A DNA stretch of 54,755 bases from Nitrososphaerota archaeon (GCA_016872015.1 VHBK01000005.1:1-54755), one strand, 5' to 3'. Positions 29,414 through 39,422 are shown, counted from the stretch's first letter. A program made the numbers and translations. Notes: generated by a model from the letters alone, not told the origin.

Positions 29414-29712
29414 CAAATGATCCGTACGCAAAGAGGCTGCTTTGGTTTGTGTTTGCAGGATCTCGTGGAGGCGCAAACAGGCTCAGACTAGTTCAGGCAA
29501 TCAGGCAAACTCCATTGAACGCAAACCAGCTGGCAAAGGAGCTGGACTTGGATTACAAGGCAATCATTCATCATGTTGAGGTTTTAGAGAAAAACAACAT
29601 CATTACAAGAATTGGGGAAAAATACAATGTTACGTTTTTTGTATCAGGATTCCTGGAGGCAAACATGGGCTCGTTTTTGGAAATAGCGCAAAAACTGGAA
29701 AAAAGTAAATAA
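29414..29712 (+). CDS. Winged-helix (ArsR-like) transcriptional regulator
   Basis: RLRLVQAIRQTPLNANQLAKELDLDYKAIIHHVEVLEKNNIIT; in-frame TTG/ATG starts near 29411-29417. Confidence 0.8.
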
Positions 29713-29737
29713 GTATAGCAAAGGTGGTTTTTTCTAC

Positions 29738-30022
29738 ATGGAGCAAACATCCGCGATTCTGTCTGGCGTCTCTATAGCAAACATGATTGCACTTGGGGTT
29801 TTGATGTTTGTCTTTGGAAGAATGTATGTGCGAACACGGGCGCAGCTTCCATTGGGGATGATTGTGTTTTCCGTAATGCTGTTTTTGCATAATACTATTG
29901 GCGCATATGCATACTTTTCCATGTCGACATTGTTTGCACCAGAGATCTTTCCATATTTGCTTGGGGTGCACATTGCCGAGCTTGCAGGTATATTGATATT
30001 TCTTAAAATCACAATGGACTAG
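29738..30022 (+). CDS. Small 3-TM membrane protein next to HTH regulator
   Basis: 94 aa, hydrophobic. Confidence 0.55.
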   Translation: MEQTSAILSGVSIANMIALGVLMFVFGRMYVRTRAQLPLGMIVFSVMLFLHNTIGAYAYFSMSTLFAPEIFPYLLGVHIAELAGILIFLKITMD

Positions 30023-30168
30023 GCAATAGTGTTAGATCAGAGATTGGCTTTCTGCAATTATTTTTTTGAGATTATTTCTGCACATATGACATCCTTGTTT
30101 AACAAATTTTTTACAAAAATCAATTATATCATTAAATATATTATCTAGTTTAATCTTGATCATGAAAT

Positions 30169-31236
30169 ATGGATTATCATAATTTTCATGGAAAAAACAT
30201 TCCTCACATAGAAGTGAATCCAGACATGAAAATTGATGATCTTGTGGAGATCTATGCAAGCTCAGGCTTCAATGCAAGACAGCTGGGAGAAGCTGCAAAG
30301 CTGTTCCGCAAGATGATTGAAGATGATGCAACAATCTGTCTTACTATTGCTGGTGCCATGACGCCAGTTGGTTTTGGAGGTTTTTTCAAGGCCCTCATCG
30401 AAAAAGGATTTGTAGATTGGATAATTTCTACGGGCTCTAACTTGTATCATGAGGATCATTTTGCTTGGAATCTGCCTGTCAAACAAGGACACTTTGAGGT
30501 TGATGATATGATTTTGTACGAAAAGGATATTGTCAGAATAAGAGACGTCTACATCAAGGGCGAAGAGACGCTCAAAAAACAAGACACAATCGTGCAAAAA
30601 ATGTTCGAAAATAACTTGTTTGAAAAACCATTCACCACTGCGGAATTTGCAAACTGGATGGGTAAATATTCAAAAGAACACTCAATGCATCCCGAGCGCA
30701 GTTTTGTAGTATCGGCATATGATTATGATGTGCCGCTTTACATCTCAACCCTGAAGGATTCATCTCTTGCCCTTGATCTAGCTCCGCTCAGACTTGCCAA
30801 CAAGCCATTCTCGGTTGACTTTGTAAGGGAGATAATTGAGCAGGCTGCGATTCTGTATAATTCAAAAAAGGCAGGAATTGTGGAAATTGGTGGCGGTGTT
30901 CCCAAAAATACTGCACAGCAGACTGGACCGCTGTTGGACCAAATCTTAGGCCTAGGCCATGGCGGGCAAAACTATGTCATCCAAATAACAGATGCCAGAC
31001 CAGATACTGGAGGCCTATCTGGCGCTACGCTACAAGAAGGCAAGAGCTGGGGCAAAGTAAAGAATTCTCACGAAGATGTAATTGTAGTCTATGCCGATGC
31101 CACAATAGCGTTTCCGATTTTGTGTCTGTATGCTCTTAGCATGGAAGGTCCAAGAAAACCAAAACGACTATACAAAAAATTAGACCAATACTACCAAAAA
31201 CTATCTGATGACTATTTCAGCAAAACAAAAAAGTAA
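30169..31236 (+). CDS. Deoxyhypusine synthase-like protein (bacterial DHS-like/polyamine subtype)
   Basis: IEIGGGVPKNTAQQTGPLLDQ and GGLSGATLQEGKSWGKV; Lys of WGK present, KHH motif replaced. Confidence 0.8.
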   Translation: MDYHNFHGKNIPHIEVNPDMKIDDLVEIYASSGFNARQLGEAAKLFRKMIEDDATICLTIAGAMTPVGFGGFFKALIEKGFVDWIISTGSNLYHEDHFAWNLPVKQGHFEVDDMILYEKDIVRIRDVYIKGEETLKKQDTIVQKMFENNLFEKPFTTAEFANWMGKYSKEHSMHPERSFVVSAYDYDVPLYISTLKDSSLALDLAPLRLANKPFSVDFVREIIEQAAILYNSKKAGIVEIGGGVPKNTAQQTGPLLDQILGLGHGGQNYVIQITDARPDTGGLSGATLQEGKSWGKVKNSHEDVIVVYADATIAFPILCLYALSMEGPRKPKRLYKKLDQYYQKLSDDYFSKTKK

Positions 31237-31354
31237 GTTTTTTCACTGTTTTACCAAATTTCCAGACACAAGTGTAACGACAAACCTTCTATGAGAATAA
31301 TCAGATAACCATGAGATTTCAAGAAATTTATAATGCATCCCAAGCTACAATGGA

Positions 31355-32290
31355 ATGGAAGATAGTCGGGCGGTAAAAGACATTTCAATAAAAGACGGAG
31401 ATAACATTCAGAGCATATTTAATCAAATGTCTCTATCTGGAGGCTTTGAATCAAGAAATCTTGCTGACGGCCTTGAGATTCTCTCAACAATGATAAACGA
31501 CAAAGAATGTGTCAAGTTTCTCTCGTTTGTTGCAGCAATCACATCCACTGGACTACGGGGAATAATTGCTGATATGCTCAAGAAAAAAATGTTTGATGTT
31601 GTAATTACTACATGCGGTGCACTAGATCATGATATTGCAAGATATTTCTCAAATTATCTAGAAGGTTCGTTTACTCTAGATGATGCAGATCTTTTGGAAA
31701 AAAACATCCACAGACTGGGAAACGTGCTTGTCCCAATGGAAAGCTATGGCCCAATAATTGAGGAAAAAATACAGGCGTTTTTGGAAGCAGCATACCAGTC
31801 GGGCAAAAGGGAGATGTCTACTGCAGACATTGCCAGAATGATAGGCGAAAACCTGGGTGAAGGCTCGTTTTTGTACTGGGCAGCCAAGAACAACATTCCA
31901 GTAGTAGTACCTGGAATAGTGGATGGTGCTGTGGGTAGCCAGATCTGGATGTTTGCCCAAAAACACAGCGATTTCAAACTTAATGTGGTGGCCGACGGCG
32001 AGCTTCTCTCTTCGCTTGTATTCAAGGCAAAAAAATCCGGCGCCTTCATGATGGGTGGTGGAATATCAAAACATCACACCCTTTGGTGGAACCAATACAG
32101 GGACGGCCTTGACTATGCCGTCTACATCACCACTGCACAGGAGTTTGATGGAAGCCTTAGCGGCGCCCTTGTCAGAGAGGCAATCTCGTGGGGCAAGGTA
32201 ACACAAAATGCAAAACAAACCACGATTCATGCAGAAATAACCACAATCTTGCCGTTTCTTTATTCTGCACTTTTATCCAGAGTGAAATAG
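31355..32290 (+). CDS. dys: Deoxyhypusine synthase (canonical KHH type)
   Basis: GGGISKHHTLWWNQYRDGLDYAVYITTAQEFDGSLSGALVREAISWGKV. Confidence 0.85.
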   Translation: MEDSRAVKDISIKDGDNIQSIFNQMSLSGGFESRNLADGLEILSTMINDKECVKFLSFVAAITSTGLRGIIADMLKKKMFDVVITTCGALDHDIARYFSNYLEGSFTLDDADLLEKNIHRLGNVLVPMESYGPIIEEKIQAFLEAAYQSGKREMSTADIARMIGENLGEGSFLYWAAKNNIPVVVPGIVDGAVGSQIWMFAQKHSDFKLNVVADGELLSSLVFKAKKSGAFMMGGGISKHHTLWWNQYRDGLDYAVYITTAQEFDGSLSGALVREAISWGKVTQNAKQTTIHAEITTILPFLYSALLSRVK

Positions 32291-32515
32291 ACAAGAATCA
32301 ACTACAACACGGCTCATCTGTAAATATTAAGTCCCAAAATGCCTCATGTATTTTCCTTTTTTTCTCCAGCGTTGTTCTAAAACAATGCGAAAATTCCTTG
32401 AAAGTATGGCAAGAATGTAAATGCATGTAATTGAAACATCAAATGCCTTTAACTGTCAGGCATTACGACATCCAAACATCCAAGTTGATTTATTTCCAAG
32501 CCTGTTTAATATTGC

Positions 32516-32971
32516 ATGATGCAAAAAAGTTATCGTCAGTACATAGTGTTAAACAAAAATCTGATTATTGCGTTCCTTGCTGCAATAATTGTATCTGCCA
32601 TTGTGGCACAGACTTTATCTGATCAAGCAAGCTACATCAATTCTACATATACTGTAGCGATTGACTTTGTTGTATTTTATTCAATGTTTTCTTTTTTATT
32701 TTATTTTGATAATCGCAAAAAGTACTATGCCGAATCAGGCAATCTTAACAAAACACGACTCAAAAAAGATCTTCTAAAAATAATTTCCTCACTCGGTGTG
32801 GCAGAAATTGTTTACACCATATCCAGATGGGCATTGCAGTATTATTTTCTAAATCTGGAATATGAAGCGTATTTAGCATCAATCATCGCACATGTCATCT
32901 CCACAATACTGTACATGATAGTTGTAAATGTGAGTGTGAAAATAACGAGGCTGTACAAAGATGGAACTTAG
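32516..32971 (+). CDS. Hypothetical membrane protein
   Basis: 151 aa, about 4 TM; overlaps the RNase H-like gene. Confidence 0.55.
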   Translation: MMQKSYRQYIVLNKNLIIAFLAAIIVSAIVAQTLSDQASYINSTYTVAIDFVVFYSMFSFLFYFDNRKKYYAESGNLNKTRLKKDLLKIISSLGVAEIVYTISRWALQYYFLNLEYEAYLASIIAHVISTILYMIVVNVSVKITRLYKDGT

Positions 32972-33317
32972 CGTTTACGTGGATGGTTCTGGGGGCGATA
33001 ATGCCGGCTATGGTTACTTTGTCAAGGAAACAGGTGAATCCTTCTATGAGAAAAAGCCCGGAATCACAAACAACCAGGCTGAATATCTGGGAATAATAGC
33101 TGCCCTGGAAAGACTTGGGGAGCAGGGCAATACCATTACAATTTATTCTGATTCCAAAAATACGGTCTCGCAACTGAACCACGAGTTTGCAATAAACTCC
33201 GAAGCCTTGCGCGAGCTGGCAAGAAAGGCGTGGTCATTAATGGGCAAAATCCCAAATCTCAAAATTGTTTGGATTCCGCGAGCTCAGAACTTGGCCGGCA
33301 AAATGCTTGGCAGCTAG
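32961..33317 (+). CDS. RNase HI-like protein
   Basis: SVYVDGSGGDNAGYGYFV, NNQAEYLGIIAAL, IYSDSKNTVSQL (D-E-D). Confidence 0.85.
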   Translation: MELSVYVDGSGGDNAGYGYFVKETGESFYEKKPGITNNQAEYLGIIAALERLGEQGNTITIYSDSKNTVSQLNHEFAINSEALRELARKAWSLMGKIPNLKIVWIPRAQNLAGKMLGS

Positions 33318-33371
33318 GGATCAGAATTTTTCAAGAATAACTTTATTTACAAAACAACGCAGACCCAACAC

Positions 33372-35459
33372 ATGACTTCCCTTTTGGAGCCAAAGTCTAT
33401 TGCAATTGTTGGTGCATCCGACAAGGAGGGAAGTGTAGGCCGTACTATAACATCCAATATTATGAAGGGCTACAAGGGCAAGATTTACCCAATTTCTCCA
33501 ACACGTGATGTTGTATTTGACATGAAAGCATACAAGACTGTACTTGATGTAACAGAGCCAATTGATCTTGCTATTGTTGTTACAAAAAATGACATCGTGC
33601 CGGCGGTACTGGAAGAATGTGGCAAGAAAAAAATCAAAGGAGTCATCGTTATCACTGCTGGATTCAAAGAAGTAAATGAAGAGGGCAAAAAGCTAGAAGA
33701 GCAGCTAAAAACCATAGTCAAAAAATACGGCATCCGAATGATTGGCCCAAATTGTCTTGGAGTGATGAACTTGGATCCAAAGACAATGATGAATTCTACT
33801 TTTCTCAAAGTTACACCAAAATCCGGTCAAATTGCACTTATATCGCAAAGCGGCGCAATTTGTGCGGCACTAGTCGAAGACGCAAGTGCGCAAGGAATTG
33901 GATTTTCTGCAGTAATTAGCGTTGGAAACAAGGCTGATCTGAACGAAATTGATCTTCTCAAGATGCTTGCAGAACACGATCAGACCAAGGTAATTGTCAT
34001 GTACCTAGAAGACATGGGAAACGGCCAAGAGTTTCTCAAGGTCTGCAAAACTATTACTAAAAAATACAAAAAGCCAGTAATCATTCTAAAGTCAGGTCGA
34101 AGCCCAGAGGGCGCAAAGGCAGCTATGTCGCATACTGGCGCGCTTATGGGCTCTGATGAAATCTATGATGCTGTACTGAACCAGTCTGGTGCAATTCGTG
34201 TTGATACCATGGAAGAATTATTTGATTATGCAGTTGCATTCTCAAAGCAGCCATTACCAAAGGGCGACTTGGTTATAGTATCAAATGCAGGAGGCCCTGC
34301 AATCATTTCCACTGATGCCTGCTCCAAATATGGAATCAAGATGGCGTCAATTGAGGACATTAGGCCAAAAATCAATGCAGTGATTCCTCCATGGGGAAGC
34401 TCACGAAATCCAGTGGATATAGTAGGCGATGCCGACTATAATCGATTCAGCGGAGTCCTAGACAATGTTTTGGGACACAAAAATGTTGGTTCAGTCATTG
34501 CAATGTGCACTCCTTCTGCCACACTAAACTATGACAAGCTAGCCGAAGTTATAATATCAATGTCTAAAAAATACAAAAAGACAATGCTTGCATCTTTGAT
34601 GGGCCTAGATGAGGGAATTACAAACAGGAAAATCCTAGCAGACGGCGGTGTTCCATACTATCCATATGCAGAGGGCGCAATTAGAGCACTACGAGCAATG
34701 CTTCGATTCTCAAAGTGGGTCAACTCCACAGAAGGAACAATAACTAAATTCCAAGCCAAAAAGGCAGCCGCAAAAAAGGTCTTTGACTCTGTCAAAAAGC
34801 AAAAGAGAACAAACCTCCTAGAAGAGGAAGGCCAAGAGGTACTGCGCGCCTATGGATTCCCGTTACCGCAAAGCATCCTGGCAAAAACATCAGCAGAGGC
34901 AGTAAAGGCAGCCAAAAAAATTGGATTTCCAGTAGTAATGAAGATTGCATCACCGCAAATCATTCACAAGTCAGATGCAGGCGGAGTCAAGGTCGGCCTT
35001 GCAAACGAGCAATCAGTAAAGGATGCATTTGATATTATAATTAAAAACGCCAAAAAATACAACAAGAACGCGCAGATCAAAGGAGTCCTAGTTCAGGAAA
35101 TGGTAAAGGGCGGAAAAGAACTCATCATTGGATCAAAACAAGAGCCGGGATTTGGCCAAGTTATCATGCTTGGAATGGGAGGAATTTACGTCGAGGTTCT
35201 CAAAGATGTTACATTCAGACTGGCACCAGTCACAAACCGCGAAGCAGACGACATGATTGATTCCATTAGAACTAAAAAATTACTAGAAGGAGTCCGCGGA
35301 GAAAAGCCGGCAGACAAGAAAAAACTATCAGAGCTAATACAGAGACTTTCTGCATTACTCACTGACTTTCCAGAAATAAAAGAACTTGACATGAACCCAG
35401 TACTTGTTATGGAGCAAGGAAAGGGGTGCAAAGTTCTTGATGTTCGAATCGGACTATAA
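33372..35459 (+). CDS. ADP-forming acyl-CoA synthetase, probably 4-hydroxybutyrate-CoA ligase of the HP/HB cycle
   Basis: SIAIVGASDKEGSVGRTI, GPNCLGVMN, ALISQSGAICAAL, SHTGALMGSD, ATP-grasp KSDAGGVKVGL; near the dehydratase at 37715. Confidence 0.88.
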   Translation: MTSLLEPKSIAIVGASDKEGSVGRTITSNIMKGYKGKIYPISPTRDVVFDMKAYKTVLDVTEPIDLAIVVTKNDIVPAVLEECGKKKIKGVIVITAGFKEVNEEGKKLEEQLKTIVKKYGIRMIGPNCLGVMNLDPKTMMNSTFLKVTPKSGQIALISQSGAICAALVEDASAQGIGFSAVISVGNKADLNEIDLLKMLAEHDQTKVIVMYLEDMGNGQEFLKVCKTITKKYKKPVIILKSGRSPEGAKAAMSHTGALMGSDEIYDAVLNQSGAIRVDTMEELFDYAVAFSKQPLPKGDLVIVSNAGGPAIISTDACSKYGIKMASIEDIRPKINAVIPPWGSSRNPVDIVGDADYNRFSGVLDNVLGHKNVGSVIAMCTPSATLNYDKLAEVIISMSKKYKKTMLASLMGLDEGITNRKILADGGVPYYPYAEGAIRALRAMLRFSKWVNSTEGTITKFQAKKAAAKKVFDSVKKQKRTNLLEEEGQEVLRAYGFPLPQSILAKTSAEAVKAAKKIGFPVVMKIASPQIIHKSDAGGVKVGLANEQSVKDAFDIIIKNAKKYNKNAQIKGVLVQEMVKGGKELIIGSKQEPGFGQVIMLGMGGIYVEVLKDVTFRLAPVTNREADDMIDSIRTKKLLEGVRGEKPADKKKLSELIQRLSALLTDFPEIKELDMNPVLVMEQGKGCKVLDVRIGL

Positions 35460-35540
35460 TACAGTCAGAGCAACTGCTGCAGCAACTGCCGCGCAAACAA
35501 GCGAATAGAAACCAATTTTGTGTCTTGGGAGCTTTTCCAT
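35454..35540 (-). CDS. 28-aa single-TM microprotein MEKLPRHKIGFYSLVCAAVAAAVALTVL
   Basis: ATG overlaps the TGA of the upstream zinc-ribbon gene (TGATG); complete frame to TAG. Confidence 0.55.
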   Translation of the reverse strand: MEKLPRHKIGFYSLVCAAVAAAVALTVL

Positions 35541-35761
35541 CAAATCACTATCTCTAGTGCTTCTTTTGCTTTATTGTGTATGTGGTACTGAGGGTCTGAG
35601 ACTAGGTTGCATTTGAGGCACGTAAACTGGGCGAATTCCCTTCCACAGCTCTGGCATCTTTCTGCATAGCCGTATTGGCGTAGCTCAATTCCACATTTTC
35701 TGCATGAATCTATTCGCATATCGTACAGCAATATCTGTAAGATATTAGATCGAATCAACAA
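35540..35761 (-). CDS. Zinc-ribbon protein (start may be internal Met at MRIDSCRKCG)
   Basis: CRKCG...CQSCG...CLKC cysteine pairs. Confidence 0.65.
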   Translation of the reverse strand: MLIRSNILQILLYDMRIDSCRKCGIELRQYGYAERCQSCGREFAQFTCLKCNLVSDPQYHIHNKAKEALEIVI

Positions 35762-35943
35762 CTTAGCTGATTTGTAATCAAACTAGCTTAGTGATGCCTA
35801 TGACTTGGATCGTCCTAATTATGTCAGTACATGTTTTTGTGTGTGCAACGTATGCTCAAGTGTGCCCAAACAAACCCTATTCCTCAGTTTGGGCACATTC
35901 TTGACATGCATAAAATACGTGATGTTTTTGTGTTAGATGATAA

Positions 35944-36348
35944 ATGGCAGAAAAAAGCACACTTGCAAAATCACTTGATTTTGTATTGCTTGCGATGGCA
36001 ATAGTATATTTTGTTGGGTTTGTGTCGTTTCATCCGGAATCATTACTCCTAAAGGAAGCACCGTATCACATTCCGCATGAATATGAAATTTATTTTGAAA
36101 TTTTACTATGGGTTTTCTTTGGATTATTGGTGCTGGATCTATACTTGAAATACAAAAAGCTAAATGACTGGAAACTTTTCCTGAAAAAACACTGGCATGA
36201 AATTGCAATGATGACATTGATCCCATTTTTGACTGCATTCAAAATAGTCAAGTTTTTTGTCAAGATGGTAAAGGTGATAAAGGCAGCCAAAAGCGGATTT
36301 AAGATTTTTTACAAGGCAAAAAAGGCATCAAAGCATCTAAAGAAATGA
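35944..36348 (+). CDS. Membrane protein, voltage-sensor/ion-channel-like
   Basis: TM helices with C-terminal Lys-rich amphipathic region. Confidence 0.5.
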   Translation: MAEKSTLAKSLDFVLLAMAIVYFVGFVSFHPESLLLKEAPYHIPHEYEIYFEILLWVFFGLLVLDLYLKYKKLNDWKLFLKKHWHEIAMMTLIPFLTAFKIVKFFVKMVKVIKAAKSGFKIFYKAKKASKHLKK

Positions 36349-36403
36349 TCTGCTATATTGATCACATTCTTTAAGTGAGCACAAATATTCAGAATCAGAA
36401 GCT

Positions 36404-37084
36404 TTGCAAAAATCTAGACTAGACGTCTCTGACACAAAAAAGAGGTTCATTGCAGAACTCATTGGGACATTTGTGATAGTAGTATGTGCAACTGGTTCTG
36501 TTGTGGCAAATGCCCAATCTGGAGGCAAAATTGGGCTTTGGTATGAGGCGTTTGCGCCATTTGTAGCAGTATCTATTGCGGTGTATGTGTTTGGCAAAAT
36601 CTCTATGGCTCACTTTAATCCTGCAGTGACGCTTGCGTTTGTAATAACAAAACATCTGCCAGTCAGACTAGTGCCAGTATATCTTGGTGCAGAACTCATT
36701 GGGGCTTTTTTGGGCAGTGCATTTGTTTGGGCGGTGATCGGCCCTGACGCAAATCTTGGCTCAAACGCTCCAAATTACAGCTATTCACTAGTGGAAATAA
36801 TTGGAGTTGAGGTCTTGGCCATGGCAATTTTAATCTCGACTATTTTGACTGTAGTGCATACAAAAGGATTGAAGGGATTTAGCGGTTTGGTAATCGGCGG
36901 CGCTATCTTCGTTGATATCTTTTTTTTGTCATTCATTTCTGGAGCATCAATGAATCCCGCACGTGCACTAGCACCTGCGGTTCTTTCCGGATTTTTAAAT
37001 GACTTGTGGATTTACTGGAGTGCTCCACTTGTTGGCTCATCAATAATTGCAATAATATACAAATTCAAATTTGCAAAATCATGA
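36404..37084 (+). CDS. MIP/aquaporin family channel
   Basis: AELIGTFVIV, HFNPAVTLAF and SMNPARALAPA (NPA boxes). Confidence 0.93.
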   Translation: MQKSRLDVSDTKKRFIAELIGTFVIVVCATGSVVANAQSGGKIGLWYEAFAPFVAVSIAVYVFGKISMAHFNPAVTLAFVITKHLPVRLVPVYLGAELIGAFLGSAFVWAVIGPDANLGSNAPNYSYSLVEIIGVEVLAMAILISTILTVVHTKGLKGFSGLVIGGAIFVDIFFLSFISGASMNPARALAPAVLSGFLNDLWIYWSAPLVGSSIIAIIYKFKFAKS

Positions 37085-37627
37085 ATCGCTGTACTTGGGC
37101 ACAGGGCGAAGAAATGATCCAGTATCACGACAAGGAATGGGGCATACCAGTACACAATGACAAAAAAACTCTTTGAAATGCTTATCTTAGAAGGTGCACA
37201 GGCCGGTCTGTCATGGAGTACAATACTAAAGAGAACAAAGACGTACAGGGCGGCATTTGATAATTTTGATCCCAAAAAGGTATCAAAATACACACAAAAA
37301 GACACAACCCGTTTGCTCTCAGACGAGGGAATAATCCGAAACCGACTAAAGATAAAATCCACAATCAATAATGCGCAAAAATTCCTAGAAATCCAAAAAG
37401 AATTTGGCAGCTTTGACAAATATTTGTGGAGTTTTACCAAAGGCAAACCGATCAAAAACAATTTTGCAAAACACACTGACATTCCTACATCCACTGAACT
37501 TTCCGATCAAATTAGCAAGGATCTCAAAGAACGGGGATTTAGCTTTGTTGGTACCACAATAATCTATGCATACTTGCAAGCAGTCGGCGTTGTAGACGAC
37601 CATACAAAAAACTGTTTTAGGCACTAG
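37081..37627 (+). pseudogene. tag: DNA-3-methyladenine glycosylase I with +1 nt frameshift in A7 tract (37162-37168)
   Basis: N-term MNRCTWAQGEEMIQYHDKEWGIPVHNDKK in frame 37081..37176; remainder KLFEMLILEGAQAGLSWSTILKR...GFSFVGTTIIYAYLQAVGVVDDHTKNC in the other frame from 37157. Confidence 0.88.
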
Positions 37628-37685
37628 CAAATTTTTATCGCATTTTTAAACCGACACAAAACGAAAACAGTCGCTTGCTGGTCAA

Positions 37686-37695
37686 TATTTATACA
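37686..37695 (+). promoter_or_regulatory. Candidate TATA box for 4-hydroxybutyryl-CoA dehydratase gene
   Basis: ATTTATAC centred about 24 nt upstream of ATG 37715, compatible with a leaderless transcript. Confidence 0.4.
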
Positions 37696-37714
37696 AGTTC
37701 GTGGGGATATCGAC

Positions 37715-39217
37715 ATGGCAATTAGGACTGGCCAAGATTACATCAATAGTCTTAAGGGCAGAAAACTGACTGTCTATCTTTTTGGAGATAAAGTCCAAGA
37801 TCCAGTCGAGCATCCAATGATTCGACCGTCAATTAACGCAGTTGCAGAAACATACGATCTGGCAGTGCGTGAAGAAGAGCTTGCATACCCAATGTCAAAA
37901 ATAGCGGGAAAGCGAGTAAACCGATTCTTGCATATTGCAGAATCTGCAAATGATTTGGTACTCCAAAACAAGATGCAGAGAAAGCTTGGCCAGCTAACCG
38001 GAACATGTTTTCAGAGATGTGTGGGAATGGATGCACTAAACTCACTTCATTCCACAACATTTGAAATTGATGAGAAATATCATACTAATTATCACAAAAG
38101 GCTCTTAGAATTTATCAAAAAAATGCAGGAAAACAACTACGTAATCGGAGGCGCGATGACTGATGTCAAGGGTGATAGAAGCAAGGCGCCATCAGAACAA
38201 GCAGACCCAGACCTCTTTGTGCATATTACTAAAAGAACACCAGAAGGAGTATACGTAACAGGAGCAAAAGCTCACCAGACAGGCGTTATCAACTCTCACT
38301 GGATGATAATAATGCCAACCATACGCCTAACAGAAAAGGACAAGGACTGGGGAATTGTTGGCGCAATCCCAGTTGATGCACCAGGTATAACATACATCTA
38401 TGGAAGACAGTCCTGTGACACTCGAAGCATGGAGGAAGGTGACATTGATGCAGGCAACTCTCAATTTGCAGGCCAAGAGGCAATGGTCATACTGGACAAC
38501 GTATTCATTCCAAATGATTTGATTTTCATGAACGGCGAAGTAGAGTTTGCCGCAATGCTAGTTGAGCGATTCACTTGTTATCACAGACGAAGCTATGTCT
38601 GCAAGACAGGCCTAGGCGATGTTCTAATCGGAGCAGCAGCTGCAATTTCTGACTATAATGGTATTCCAGACATATCGCACATACGAGAAAAACTAGTAGA
38701 GATGACCCATCTTAACGAATCCATCTTTGCTGCAGGAATATCCTCATCATACCAAGCACAGGAAATGAAGTCCGGTGTATGGCTAAACGACGACATGCTG
38801 GCAAACGTATGCAAGCACAATGTGACACGATTCCCATATGAAATCTCTAGACTGGCACAAGACATTGCGGGAGGAATCGTAGTTACAATGCCTTCTGAAA
38901 AAGACTTTAGAAATCCAGAAACAGGACCACTGCTCAAAAAATACCTGGCCGGAAGAAAGGGAGTAGATGTTGAGAACAGAATGAGAATTTTGCGATTAAT
39001 TGAAAACATGACTCTGGGCAGAAATGCCGTCGGCTATCTGACAGAATCAATGCACGGCGCAGGCTCGCCACAGGCACAGAGAATCCAGATTGCAAGACAA
39101 ATGCAGCTAGGCTACAAGAAAAACTTGGCAAAGAATCTTGCAAACGTAAAGAATGACCAAGAAGAGACCAAAGAAAACTCTGACTATTTCAAGCGAGTCT
39201 TCAAAATTACAAAATAA
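37715..39217 (+). CDS. 4-hydroxybutyryl-CoA dehydratase
   Basis: HpaB-like [4Fe-4S]/FAD family; AITDYNG-like, GTCFQRCVGMDALN, ERFTCYHRRSYVCKTG, CKHNVTRFPYEISRLAQDIAGG motifs. Confidence 0.95.
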   Translation: MAIRTGQDYINSLKGRKLTVYLFGDKVQDPVEHPMIRPSINAVAETYDLAVREEELAYPMSKIAGKRVNRFLHIAESANDLVLQNKMQRKLGQLTGTCFQRCVGMDALNSLHSTTFEIDEKYHTNYHKRLLEFIKKMQENNYVIGGAMTDVKGDRSKAPSEQADPDLFVHITKRTPEGVYVTGAKAHQTGVINSHWMIIMPTIRLTEKDKDWGIVGAIPVDAPGITYIYGRQSCDTRSMEEGDIDAGNSQFAGQEAMVILDNVFIPNDLIFMNGEVEFAAMLVERFTCYHRRSYVCKTGLGDVLIGAAAAISDYNGIPDISHIREKLVEMTHLNESIFAAGISSSYQAQEMKSGVWLNDDMLANVCKHNVTRFPYEISRLAQDIAGGIVVTMPSEKDFRNPETGPLLKKYLAGRKGVDVENRMRILRLIENMTLGRNAVGYLTESMHGAGSPQAQRIQIARQMQLGYKKNLAKNLANVKNDQEETKENSDYFKRVFKITK

Positions 39218-39422
39218 CTCAAAACAAGTTGTATAGCCTTGCAAGCGAAACGCTTGTGGCCGGCTTTGTTGTTGCCAGAAGATTGTGGACTGGTCGTAAA
39301 AATATTGGGAGATCTATCTGAAGACATCAAAACTATAATGCACCAGTGCATCAGAGTTGTGCGAAAACACATCTTGGGTTCTACATTTGATGATCTCAGA
39401 AAGACCTAATTTTATAATAAAA

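Noticed and set aside
32442-32464. Inverted repeat AATGCC-11 nt-GGCATT
   Set aside because: Six-base arms in an AT-rich spacer are likely by chance.
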